Source: Epiperipatus broadwayi (lineage: Eukaryota > Onychophora > Udeonychophora > Euonychophora > Peripatidae). From it: DNA of 64,000 nt. The stretch covers positions 85,001 through 149,000 of the forward strand of contig JAQFVV010000506.1 of NCBI GenBank assembly GCA_028023455.1, read 5' to 3'. Below, piece after piece: positions 54,939-64,000 of this stretch; the first letter of the stretch is position 1, and every line of letters begins with the position of its first letter. The notes beneath the pieces were generated by a model. It worked only from the letters and a program-made list of their open reading frames with translations. It had not been told where the DNA came from and made no database searches. Position numbers and translations under genes: made by a program.

Positions 54939-55111
54939 AACATTACAAGCATAAAGCTAAACTAGTCAATATAAAATCAAAACTACCCCAAATCTAAAAT
55001 TAAACCAGACCAGCATAAAAATAATATTAAAACACAACCTAAGGTTTCACTGCTACAAGCAGACTTCTCAAGTGTAAAGAACTACAAAAAAACCACACAT
55101 TATATATACTA
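54939..55111 (-). repeat. Penelope terminal repeat (pLTR-like) of unit 1
   Basis: Repeated at 57,824-57,995 and in part at 60,714-60,845. On the minus strand it contains CACTTGAGAAGTCTGC, TTGTA, GCAGTGAAACC, resembling a decayed hammerhead-like hairpin. Confidence 0.75.
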
Positions 55112-57508
55112 TTAAAAACTACCCACAAATCCATTCACTTCCCATCCACCCTTAATATTAAAAGAACTCTTAAATAAGTTAATTGCTTCAGAATAATAAA
55201 TTTTCAATAATAAAGACTCTTTAATTCTTCTTTTGATTTCATTTCTCTCAAAGAAGACAACCTTAGCTTCATCAAAATCAATAGTGTGGCCTGTATCTTT
55301 TTCATGGACATACAAAGCAGAACTAAGATATCTATTTTTAACTCTACTTTTATGAACCTTTATTCTTTCATTTAAACTCAAACTACTCTGACCTATGTAA
55401 ACCTTCTTACAAAATAAACAAGGAATAAAATATACCACACCAGGAATAGTCTTTCTATCAAAAACTTCTTTTGTATTATTTAATAAATTATTCAATGTAA
55501 CACCCCTTTTCCAAGCAATTTTCTTATTTCCAAACAATTTACTATTTCTACACACAATTTTATAAGAAGACAATTTAAATGGCAAAGAAATAAAATCATA
55601 TTTTTCTTTAACCTTTACATCCTTACAAATATTACTATTAAATAAAATACTTTTAACAAATTTATCAGAGTATCCAACACTCAAATAATCTTTATAAAAT
55701 TGATATTTCTGAAACAAAGCTACCCCACTAGAATTATTTAATTTAATATTCCTATGACAATAATTCCTTAAAGCAGCTACTTTATGAGATACAGACTGAT
55801 AGCTATCAGGTTTAATTATAGATCTTAATTCTTTACTTTTAACTAAATGACTGCACAATAAACAATTAGTTTCTATATTTCTAATCACCAAAAGATCTAA
55901 AAATTTTAACTTACCAAAATCTAACCCCCCTCCTTCTAACACAAATTTTATAGAAGGATCAAAACAATTAAACTCATTTACAAATTCCTTCAATTTATCA
56001 TTCTCAACTACAAATAAACAATCATCAACATATCTGACAAATAATTTTACATATAAACAATTCTTTTTAATAATAATTTCCTCTTCCATAAAACTAATAT
56101 AAACTGAACATACTAAAGGAGAAATAATATAACCTATTATCCACCCTTCCTTAATCTTATAAAAATTACCTTTATAAGTAAAATACATAGAATCTTCCAA
56201 TAACAAAAGCAAATCTTTAATTACCTTAATTTTATTTTTTGATAAAGAACTTTTCTTAATCAATACAGACAAAAGAACATCAATACTGCTTAACCTATTA
56301 ACAGACTGATACATATTTTCAATATCTAAACTTCCAAATACCCAATTACTTTCCATTTTAAAATTATTAATCTTATCAAAAGCCTCAAAAGAAGAAGAAA
56401 CTGTGTACTGACCAAAATCAACAAATTGTTTTAAAAAATTATTCAAGAATCTAGAAATACCCTCTACAACACTACCTGTAAAATCAAAAATAAATCTTAA
56501 AGGAAAACCATCTTTATGAGTTTTAATATTCACAAACATCTTAGCTGATGTAAAATCATTAGGATAGCATTTTAAATAATCTACTCTATTAAAAATTTTT
56601 AAATTAACCATTTTCTTCATAATATCTATCAATTTTCTTTTAATCAAATTACCTGGATTTTTATCTAACAACATATATTTACCATTATTTAATTCTCTAT
56701 CCATTTTCTCTTTGAAATCATCTCCTTTCATAATAACAAACCTACCAGCTTTGTCTTCATGAGAAATGATTACATCATTAGCAATTAACCTATTTTTAAG
56801 ATGTTTAATCTCAGCAGGATTAATAACAAATTTTTCTTTCCTTTTTAAACTTTTATTCAAAATCGATTGAATACCAACTTTCTGCTCATCACTCAAATTA
56901 CTAGATTCAATAGACGAAATTGTATCAAAAACTATATTTTTTGAATGAAATGGAACAAAATTAGGGCCTTTACCAAGAATATCTAATTCTCTATCATTTA
57001 ACTTCAAATCCGTAAGATTAACAACTCTATCCTCAGAAACCTTATTCTCATACCCTTTATCACTACAATAAACTTTATTAACTTTCCCAAACAACCACTT
57101 TAATTTTCTTTCATATTTTTTACAATAGAAATTTGACCTATTCTGTCTAAATTGTCTCATAAAAAAATTCAAAATTGAATAATTAAAATCTTGCCTCCTT
57201 TCTAAATAATATCTATTCCTTTTATATAGATAAATAAATTTATAAAACCTTACAAAAGTATCTTTTAAAAAACTATTCAATATATATGTTTGTAACTTAA
57301 AAACTAAATTTTTATTTTGAATCAACTTTTTATTTCTACTAAAATTAATAACACAACACCTAGGAAAAACACTAAATTCCCTACATTTTTTAAGAAAATA
57401 AATCTGCCAACGTAAAGACTCTATCTTATCACTCAATTTAGACAAATTTTTAATCCTTCTAATATCATTAAATGGAAAATTATTAAAAATTAAACTCCAC
57501 AAACCCAT
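55112..57508 (-). CDS. Penelope-like reverse transcriptase with GIY-YIG endonuclease, intact
   Basis: Single open frame of 798 codons from the first ATG (57,508); the frame stays open seven codons further upstream without ATG. Domains in order are a basic N-terminal region of about 230 residues, then the reverse transcriptase with NIKTHKDGFPLRFIFDF, FGSLDIENMYQSVN (motif A), KEGWIIGYIISPLVCSVYIS (motif B) and LFVRYVDDCLFVVEN (motif C, YVDD). After a linker the C-terminal GIY-YIG nuclease reads PGVYFIPCLFCKKVYIGQSS, with the Penelope-type CX2C, then LNERIKVHKSR (catalytic R), YVHEKDTGHTIDF and FFERNEIKRR (catalytic E). Such proteins nick the target and copy element RNA in the nucleus. Length and domain order fit canonical Penelope-like elements. 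Nothing catalytic is visibly lost, so activity is plausible but untested. Confidence 0.92.
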   Translation of the reverse strand: MGLWSLIFNNFPFNDIRRIKNLSKLSDKIESLRWQIYFLKKCREFSVFPRCCVINFSRNKKLIQNKNLVFKLQTYILNSFLKDTFVRFYKFIYLYKRNRYYLERRQDFNYSILNFFMRQFRQNRSNFYCKKYERKLKWLFGKVNKVYCSDKGYENKVSEDRVVNLTDLKLNDRELDILGKGPNFVPFHSKNIVFDTISSIESSNLSDEQKVGIQSILNKSLKRKEKFVINPAEIKHLKNRLIANDVIISHEDKAGRFVIMKGDDFKEKMDRELNNGKYMLLDKNPGNLIKRKLIDIMKKMVNLKIFNRVDYLKCYPNDFTSAKMFVNIKTHKDGFPLRFIFDFTGSVVEGISRFLNNFLKQFVDFGQYTVSSSFEAFDKINNFKMESNWVFGSLDIENMYQSVNRLSSIDVLLSVLIKKSSLSKNKIKVIKDLLLLLEDSMYFTYKGNFYKIKEGWIIGYIISPLVCSVYISFMEEEIIIKKNCLYVKLFVRYVDDCLFVVENDKLKEFVNEFNCFDPSIKFVLEGGGLDFGKLKFLDLLVIRNIETNCLLCSHLVKSKELRSIIKPDSYQSVSHKVAALRNYCHRNIKLNNSSGVALFQKYQFYKDYLSVGYSDKFVKSILFNSNICKDVKVKEKYDFISLPFKLSSYKIVCRNSKLFGNKKIAWKRGVTLNNLLNNTKEVFDRKTIPGVVYFIPCLFCKKVYIGQSSLSLNERIKVHKSRVKNRYLSSALYVHEKDTGHTIDFDEAKVVFFERNEIKRRIKESLLLKIYYSEAINLFKSSFNIKGGWEVNGFVGSF

Positions 57509-57529
57509 ACTAAATACCCAAATTACCAA

Positions 57530-57823
57530 TACCCTTATAAATTAAAACCCAATAAAACCTACACACACTTCTATATATATATAACTAAATAAACACAAAT
57601 ATACTCTTTCAACCCAAACTCAAACAACAAACATAATATACATAAATGACATTCAAATATACCAATAATTAAAAACAAAAAACAAAAATAAATCTATCAA
57701 TAATAAAATGTCAATAATAAATATCAATAATAAAATATCAATAATAATAATAATAATAAAAAAAATCTTTACACTACATCAGCAAAACTACTCTTAAACT
57801 CAAAAAACTCATTAAAATGTAAA
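57530..57823 (-). other. Leader of Penelope unit 1
   Basis: Non-coding, A-rich, with (CAATAATAAA)n-like and AAT runs. Nearly identical to 60,418-60,713 except for lengths of AT and AAT runs. Confidence 0.7.
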
Positions 57824-57995
57824 CATTACAAGCATAAAGCTAAACTAGTCAATATAAAATCAAAACTACCCCAAATCTAAAATTAAACCAGACCAGCATA
57901 AAAATAATATTAAAACACAACCTAAGGTTTCACTGCTACAAGCAGACTTCTCAAGTGTAAAGAACTACAAAAAAAACCACACATTATATATACTA

Positions 57996-60396
57996 TTAAA
58001 AACTACCCACAAATCCATTCACTTCCCATCCACCCTTAATATTAAAAGAACTCTTAAATAAGTTAATTGCTTCAGAATAATAAATTTTCAATAATAAAGA
58101 CTCTTTAATTCTTCTTTTGATTTCATTTCTCTCAAAGAAGACAACCTTAGCTTCATCAAAATCAATAGTGTGGCCTGTATCTTTTTCATGGACATACAAA
58201 GCAGAACTAAGATATCTATTTTTAACTCTACTTTTATGAACCTTTATTCTTTCATTTAAACTCAAACTACTCTGACCTATGTAAACCTTCTTACAAAATA
58301 AACAAGGAATAAAATATACCACACCAGGAATAGTCTTTCTATCAAAAACTTCTTTTGTATTATTTAATAAATTATTCAATGTAACACCCCTTTTCCAAGC
58401 AATTTTCTTATTTCCAAACAATTTACTATTTCTACACACAATTTTATAAGAAGACAATTTAAATGGCAAAGAAATAAAATCATATTTTTCTTTAACCTTT
58501 ACATCCTTACAAATATTACTATTAAATAAAATACTTTTAACAAATTTATCAGAGTATCCAACACTCAAATAATCTTTATAAAATTGATATTTCTGAAACA
58601 AAGCTACCCCACTAGAATTATTTAATTTAATATTCCTATGACAATAATTCCTTAAAGCAGCTACTTTATGAGATACAGACTGATAGCTATCAGGTTTAAT
58701 TATAGATCTTAATTCTTTACTTTTAACTAAATGACTGCACAATAAACAATTAGTTTCTATATTTCTAATCACCAAAAGATCTAAAAATTTTAACTTACCA
58801 AAATCTAACCCCCCTCCTTCTAACACAAATTTTATAGAAGGATCAAAACAATTAAACTCATTTACAAATTCCTTCAATTTATCATTCTCAACTACAAATA
58901 AACAATCATCAACATATCTGACAAATAATTTTACATATAAACAATTCTTTTTAATAATAATTTCCTCTTCCATAAAACTAATATAAACTGAACATACTAA
59001 AGGAGAAATAATATAACCTATTATCCACCCTTCCTTAATCTTATAAAAATTACCTCTATAAGTAAAATACATAGAATCTTCCAATAACAAAAGCAAATCT
59101 TTAATTACCTTAATTTTATTTTTTGATAAAGAACTTTTCTTAATCAATACAGACAAAAGAACATCAATACTGCTTAACCTATTAACAGACTGATACATAT
59201 TTTCAATATCTAAACTTCCAAATACCCAATTACTTTCCATTTTAAAATTATTAATCTTATCAAAAGCCTCAAAAGAAGAAGAAACTGTGTACTGACCAAA
59301 ATCAACAAATTGTTTTAAAAAATTATTCAAGAATCTAGAAATACCCTCTACAACACTACCTGTAAAATCAAAAATAAATCTTAAAGGAAAACCATCTTTA
59401 TGAGTTTTAATATTCACAAACATCTTAGCTGATGTAAAATCATTAGGATAGCATTTTAAATAATCTACTCTATTAAAAATTTTTAAATTAACCATTTTCT
59501 TCATAATATCTATCAATTTTCTTTTAATCAAATTACCTGGATTTTTATCTAACAACATATATTTACCATTATTTAATTCTCTATCCATTTTCTCTTTGAA
59601 ATCATCTCCTTTCATAATAACAAACCTACCAGCTTTGTCTTCACGAGAAATGATTACATCATTAGCAATTAACCTATTTTTAAGATGTTTAATCTCAGCA
59701 GGATTAATAACAAATTTTTCTTTCCTTTTTAAACTTTTATTCAAAATCGATTGAATACCAACTTTCTGCTCATCACTCAAATTACTAGATTCAATAGACG
59801 AAATTGTATCAAAAACTATATTTTTTGAATGAAATGGAACAAAATTAGGGCCTTTACCAAGAATATCTAATTCTCTATCATTTAACTTCAAATCCGTAAG
59901 ATTAACAACTCTATCCTCAGAAACCTTATTCTCATACCCTTTATCACTACAATAAACTTTATTAACTTTCCCAAACAACCACTTTAATTTTCTTTCATAT
60001 TTTTTACAATAGAAATTTGACCTATTCTGTCTAAATTGTCTCATAAAAAAATTCAAAATTGAATAATTAAAATCTTGCCTCCTTTCTAAATAATATCTAT
60101 TCCTTTTATATAGATAAATAAATAAATTTATAAAACCTTACAAAAGTATCTTTTAAAAAACTATTCAATATATATGTTTGTAACTTAAAAACTAAATTTT
60201 TATTTTGAATCAACTTTTTATTTCTACTAAAATTAATAACACAACACCTAGGAAAAACACTAAATTCCCTACATTTTTTAAGAAAATAAATCTGCCAACG
60301 TAAAGACTCTATCTTATCACTCAATTTAGACAAATTTTTAATCCTTCTAATATCATTAAATGGAAAATTATTAAAAATTAAACTCCACAAACCCAT
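57996..60396 (-). pseudogene. Second Penelope-like RT/GIY-YIG copy, frameshifted
   Basis: Nearly identical to the intact copy. Two amino-acid differences are seen (ISHEDK becomes ISREDK; TYKGNF becomes TYRGNF). A 4-bp ATAA expansion at about 60,113-60,124 (ATAAATAAATAAATTT against ATAAATAAATTT) breaks the frame after about 95 codons from the ATG at 60,396. The remaining 686 codons (60,056-57,996) keep the entire RT and GIY-YIG regions. It is the upstream unit in the direction of transcription. Confidence 0.9.
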
Positions 60397-60713
60397 ACTA
60401 AATACCCAAATTACCAATACCCTTATAAATTAAAACCCAATAAAACCTACACACACTTCTATATATATATTTAACTAAATAAACACAAATACACTCTTTC
60501 AACCCAAACTCAAACAACAAACATAATATACATAAATGACATTCAAATATACCAATAATTAAAAACAAAAAACAAAAATAAATCTATCAATAATAAAATG
60601 TCAATAATAAATATCAATAATAAAATATCAATAATAATAATAAAAAAAAAAAAAATCTTTACACTACATCAGCAAAACTACTCTTAAACTCAAAAAACTC
60701 ATTAAAATGTAAA

Positions 60714-60845
60714 CATTACAAGCATAAAGCTAAACTAGTCAATATAAAATCAAAACTACCCCAAATCTAAAATTAAACCAGACCAGCATAAAAATAATAT
60801 TAAAACACAACCTAAGGTTTCACTGCTACAAGCAGACTTCTCAAG
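60714..60845 (-). repeat. Partial third Penelope terminal repeat
   Basis: Copy of 54,941-55,073, cut at CAGACTTCTCAAG, where it meets the inverted fragment. Confidence 0.85.
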
Positions 60846-61053
60846 CAATTAACTTATTTAAGAGTTCTTTTAATATTAAGGTTGGATGGGAAGTGAATGG
60901 ATTTGTGGGTAGTTTTTAATAGTATATATAATGTGTGGTTTTTCTGTAGTTCTTTACACTTGAGAAGTCTGCTTATAGCAGTGAAACCTTAGGTTGTGTT
61001 TTAATATTATTTTTATGCTGGTCTGGTTTAATTTTAGATTTGGGGTAGTTTTG
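60846..61053 (+). mobile_element. Inverted 3'-end fragment of the Penelope element
   Basis: Reverse complement of about 54,970-55,175: end of the coding region (GGATGGGAAGTGAATGGATT) and terminal repeat, cut at GTAGTTTTG. A few base differences from the tandem units, for example CTTATAGCAG for CTTGTAGCAG. Ends exactly at the right target duplication. Confidence 0.9.
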
Positions 61054-61066
61054 ATAATTTAATATA
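61054..61066. other. Target-site duplication, right copy
   Basis: ATAATTTAATATA, matching 54,926-54,938 at all 13 positions. Confidence 0.85.
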
Positions 61067-61128
61067 TACATAATTTTCCAGAATATAAAATGATTTTGCT
61101 TTGTCATATTGATTTTATAAAATCAAAA

Positions 61129-61662
61129 CGAATTAAAGAAAATAACCAAGTTGTATCAACAAAGACTTAACTTATTTTGTACTAAATTCCTTAATAAATT
61201 CCTATAATATTGTTATTTTAAATAAGCTTAGTTTGTCATCACTCCCAATCTCTAAGGTTAATTACTCTATTTATTTAAATATTTCTTTGATCTAAATTCA
61301 ATTCTTTGTAATGTTGCCATAAAGAATTATCTTTATTACGGTTCAAACCATTAGTAATCGATCAAATCATATCTGTACCATTATGCAATCATCAGAATCC
61401 ATTAAATCATTGATTTTTCATATAAACCCTTTATTATTTTGAGTCTCTATGTGAACCCTGACCTCCAGCTGGGACAAAATAAAACCAAGCACTGCTAGTG
61501 TCATCACAAACGTTATCCATTAGTCAGAGAGGCAATAGTTTAGGCAAATAGGTTAGGATTCATCCTTGTCCTGACATGTGTATCTTGTGCATGGTTGGAT
61601 TCAAGGTACTTTTGCTTGGATTATTAGTCTTGTTGAATGAATACACAATTTTGACCGGCACA
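61129..61662 (+). repeat. Right LTR of the miniature element
   Basis: Copy of 54,289-54,820, roughly 94-95% alike by eye, ending GACCGGCACA. Its first dinucleotide is CG instead of TG. Confidence 0.65.
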
Positions 61663-61666
61663 TTAT

Positions 61667-61880
61667 GTATCTGAAAAATTCACTCTTGCAAGCTGATAGA
61701 AACTTTGTCATAAATGCTGAGTTTTAGAGTCAGTGTTTAGATCTAGTTTTTAGTCCCTACCCTTCACTGATGATAGCCAATTAGTTTGAAATCAGCTGAT
61801 CTGAAGGTGGAGACAAGAGATATTGAATTAAGTATCTCTCAACATTTATGTATACAAAGCTAGTAAAGCTCCATCTAGTG

Positions 61881-61882
<2 letters not shown>
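61667..61882 (+). mobile_element. Penelope-type terminal sequence, family C
   Basis: Reverse-complement relative of 51,290-51,490, extending to GTAAAGCTCCATCTAGTGAT (compare 51,673-51,693 on the other strand). Begins 4 bp after the miniature LTR, so it inserted at or removed that element's flank. Runs into an (AT)n tract. Confidence 0.6.
61761..61807 (+). ncRNA. Hammerhead-ribozyme-like motif
   Basis: CCTTCA (stem I) at 61,761-61,766, CTGATGA at 61,767-61,773, a 14-nt stem-loop region, GAAA at 61,788-61,791, palindromic ATCAGCTGAT (stem III without loop) at 61,791-61,800, C at 61,801 and TGAAGG at 61,802-61,807. Stem I is six perfect pairs and both conserved core boxes are present. Stem II is weak: a T.T mispair at its base, then A-T, G.T and C-G. 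Short palindromic stem III is known from ribozymes in Penelope-like elements that act as dimers. The predicted cut is after C61,801. Confidence 0.55.

Positions 61883-61950
<68 letters not shown>
61883..61950. repeat. (AT)n microsatellite
   Basis: About 34 units; frames through it on either strand are repeat only. Confidence 0.97.
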
Positions 61951-61951
<1 letters not shown>

Positions 61952-63569
61952 CACATCTTCATTCATAATCTTATTCTCCTATTTGATTGGCAATGAACAA
62001 ACTATAACCTTTGGTAATCATTTATATGTAATTAAAAATAATTGATTGAATGAAATAATTTTCTTTTAAAAATATTATTACAATAAATAATACTAATATT
62101 CTTTGCAATGAGGTAACAAAACTTCATGATTCAATATGTTCTAAAAATTTCAATAATTTTGAAATCAATGTATAACTATCATGTATTAATAACTTCTGAT
62201 ACTCATTAAAATATGAAGCCTTCTATTATTAATAGATATGTTTACTATTATTAATGTGGATATCATTAATGAAATCTAAAAAAAATAAAATTAAGTAGAA
62301 TTGATGTATCATCAAAACCATTATTTGAAATTTTGTACCATTTTTTTAAATGTGATTAAAATTCACCCTTTATCTCTTCTATATATCAGTATTATCATAA
62401 AAAAGAGTGCAATTGATATGTTTAATAGAATACAACGATATCGTTTTTCAGACCTAATTTCAAATGAATATATCTTTTCACAGTTTTAAGGTCACTGTCT
62501 TTAAATATCTGCGTCGCTTATAAAACTCCACAATAATTATTGAAATGAGCAGAGAATTTCACCTGTAATTCTTTTAATCAAATCTTTAATAATAATCATT
62601 AAAGAACTAATCATGATTCTTATTTTTAGAAATTCCAAGAATAAATATATTCACATCTGCAGCGTATTTTTAAAAAATATTATAAACTTTGATAACATGA
62701 TAATACTGAAAATCTGGAGATAAACATTAGCATCATTCACATCTGTAATTTTACTCTCTAATTAAATAGCTTCTATTGTTAAAAATTCATAAGGATTTCA
62801 AAGGCTAAAAATACCAAAGTTAAATTTAAACTAAAGACTTTATGATCAGGGTTGTTGAATCTTAGCATAAATACTATTTTCTTTTCAAAAACAACTATTA
62901 AACCTCCTACTGATATGGTTGGAATAAAAAAAATATTTTAATACAATTATAATTTTAAATGTAAAATAATTTCAGCTTAAATTGTTCATGCAATATTAAT
63001 TTCTTATAAATGTAACCCAGAATAGCTAAATGCAAGTCTTTTTACAGTAATTTTCTGTGCAAATAAATTGTTAATGATCGTTAATCCATGAGTTATACAA
63101 AAAATTCAGAATCTCAGAAACATAGGATTATAATGTTTAACTATATCATAAGTAAGCAGGTAATAAATATTTTATGTTATTAAAATTTAACCTGTACATT
63201 TAAATTTTTTTTACACACAGTAGCAAAATATTAATATTCTTCACATTAATTTAATTACTTTATATATATTAAAAAGTTTTTTTTGTCTGTATAAAACTGA
63301 ATATTTGTTATTGAACTAGTATATGTATATAATAAAATAAAAATCATATACTTTTCTAATATTAGACAAATAACAAAATTTTAATAAAATTCCTTTTTAC
63401 CATGGTTTTATATATTAACAAATAGAACTTTTCAAGGTGAAATTGAATAAAATATATATGGCTTATATAGCAAAACAAAATTGCCTTCCCATCATTAACT
63501 CAAAAAACAATTTTCTTTAATATTAAAGGATGTTTTCATAAGATTGATGTCCTCAGATTCAAAAAATCT
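61951..63569. other. AT-rich DNA, no gene recognised
   Basis: Stop-dense, without conserved motifs or long repeats. Confidence 0.55.
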
Positions 63570-63579
63570 TATCATTAAT

Positions 63580-63765
63580 TTTTTTTTATTCTTCTGTTTA
63601 CATCACTTTTAACCTCTGCATTGTCAAATAATATTTTATGATCTGTATACAGTTAATGAATATAAAAATCTGAATCATGATATCTATTTTTAACTCTACA
63701 GTTATGATCTTTAACTCTTATTAAAAGTTAATTTACTTCGACCTATATAAATTTTAAATCTGGAA
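63580..63765 (-). pseudogene. Penelope-like GIY-YIG fragment, inverted partner
   Basis: The minus strand of this stretch matches the plus strand of 63,790-63,970 at DNA level (both contain ATAAAATATTATTTGA(C/T)AATGC and TATATAGGTC-like starts). It is more decayed than its partner; no open frame remains. Confidence 0.6.
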
Positions 63766-63804
63766 AAAAGACCTTTATTTAAATTCATTATTAAATAAAA
63801 CAGT

Positions 63805-63999
63805 TGTCATAAAATTTATATAGGTCAAAGGAAATTAAGTCTTAATAAAAAAATTAAAGTTCATGAGAATAGAATTATGTATAATTATCATAACTCAGCT
63901 TTTTATATTCATGAATTGATTGCAGGTTATAAAATATTATTTGATAATGCAGAGGTTTTTCTTTATGAAAGAAGTGAATTAAAAAGAGGAGTAAAAGCA
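63805..63999 (+). CDS. Penelope-like GIY-YIG endonuclease fragment (family D), runs off the window
   Basis: Open for all 65 codons to the window end. CHKIYIGQRKLSLNKKIKVH, then SAFYIHELIAGYKILFDNAE and VFLYERSELKRGVK parallel the intact family B enzyme (CKKVYIGQSSLSLNERIKVH, SALYVHEKDTGHTIDFDEAK, VVFFERNEIKRRIK). The YIG motif and the late glutamate are kept; the catalytic R of NERI is K here (NKKI). The upstream reverse transcriptase is absent: an inverted copy of the same domain lies 25-30 bp to the left. Confidence 0.7.
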
Positions 64000-64000
64000 A

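Larger units (their letters stand above)
54939..61053 (-). mobile_element. Young tandem Penelope-like retroelement array (family B)
   Basis: In plus coordinates the array has unit 1 (54,939-57,823), unit 2 (57,824-60,713), a partial third terminal repeat (60,714-60,845) and an inverted end fragment (60,846-61,053). Periods are 2883 and 2890 bp. The units differ at only a few positions. Partial tandem copies with an inverted 5' fragment are the known signature of Penelope-like insertion, and a perfect 13-bp target duplication surrounds the whole. One of the two coding regions is intact, so insertion was recent. Confidence 0.92.
54289..61662 (+). mobile_element. Miniature (TRIM-like) LTR element split by a Penelope array
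   Basis: Two direct repeats of 532 and 534 bp (54,289-54,820 and 61,129-61,662) end ...GAC(T/C)GGCACA. Left of the first and second copy the shared ATCAAAA makes the 5' border uncertain by up to 7 bp. After removal of the Penelope array the DNA between them is only about 177 bp. It begins, 23 bp after the left LTR, with TTTGGACACACAATCATGGAG, placed like the primer site of the 10.5-kb element. No target duplication was found for the LTR pair; the right flank is another insertion. The miniature-element reading is an inference. Confidence 0.6.

Overview
This is an AT-rich window (roughly three quarters A+T by eye) of nuclear DNA from an animal, probably an invertebrate. The evidence is the combination of Penelope-like elements with GIY-YIG endonucleases, APE-type LINEs, LTR elements, a tRNA-Gly-like sequence and very long (AT)n and (AAT)n microsatellites. 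The species cannot be told from the sequence. No intact host protein-coding gene is recognisable. The window is mostly a nest of mobile elements of different ages.

Left part (1-12,097). A cluster of a palindromic 14-mer at 178-526 is followed by a large minus-strand LTR element, 1549-12,097. Its two LTRs (about 2.7 kb, TG...CA ends, about 95% alike by eye) enclose 5.15 kb of internal DNA. That internal DNA has a primer-binding-like site, a three-unit tandem repeat in the leader, and one long unrecognised coding region in three frame-shifted pieces. No reverse transcriptase, integrase or protease is visible, so it looks non-autonomous.

Middle (12,098-31,100). Mostly unique AT-rich DNA with microsatellites and one foldback repeat (22,318-22,559). 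At 23,600-29,052 lies a near-complete but mutated LINE (zinc-knuckle ORF1; APE endonuclease plus YMDD reverse transcriptase ORF2) with (AAT)n on both sides.

31,160-36,640. Two decayed Penelope-like copies (family A) lie in opposite orientation and form a palindrome of about 5.4 kb. Its left arm is split by a second palindrome (33,201-33,843): two inverted copies of a tRNA-headed short element, flanked by a near-perfect 13-bp target duplication. 36,640-48,200 holds LTR-like promoter and primer-site fragments, minisatellites, a lone family A tail and a tRNA-Gly-like pseudogene.

Right part (48,240-64,000). A 5'-truncated LINE with a CATCA-repeat tail abuts a Penelope-type terminal sequence (family C) that carries a hammerhead-like motif. 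At 54,289-61,662 a miniature LTR pair (532 and 534 bp, about 177 bp internal) has been interrupted by a young Penelope array (family B). The array comprises two nearly identical 2.9-kb tandem units, a partial third terminal repeat and an inverted end fragment, bracketed by a perfect 13-bp duplication. One unit keeps an open reading frame of about 800 codons and is the most plausible active gene in the window. A second family C end follows at once, and the window closes inside another Penelope GIY-YIG fragment arranged as an inverted pair (family D).
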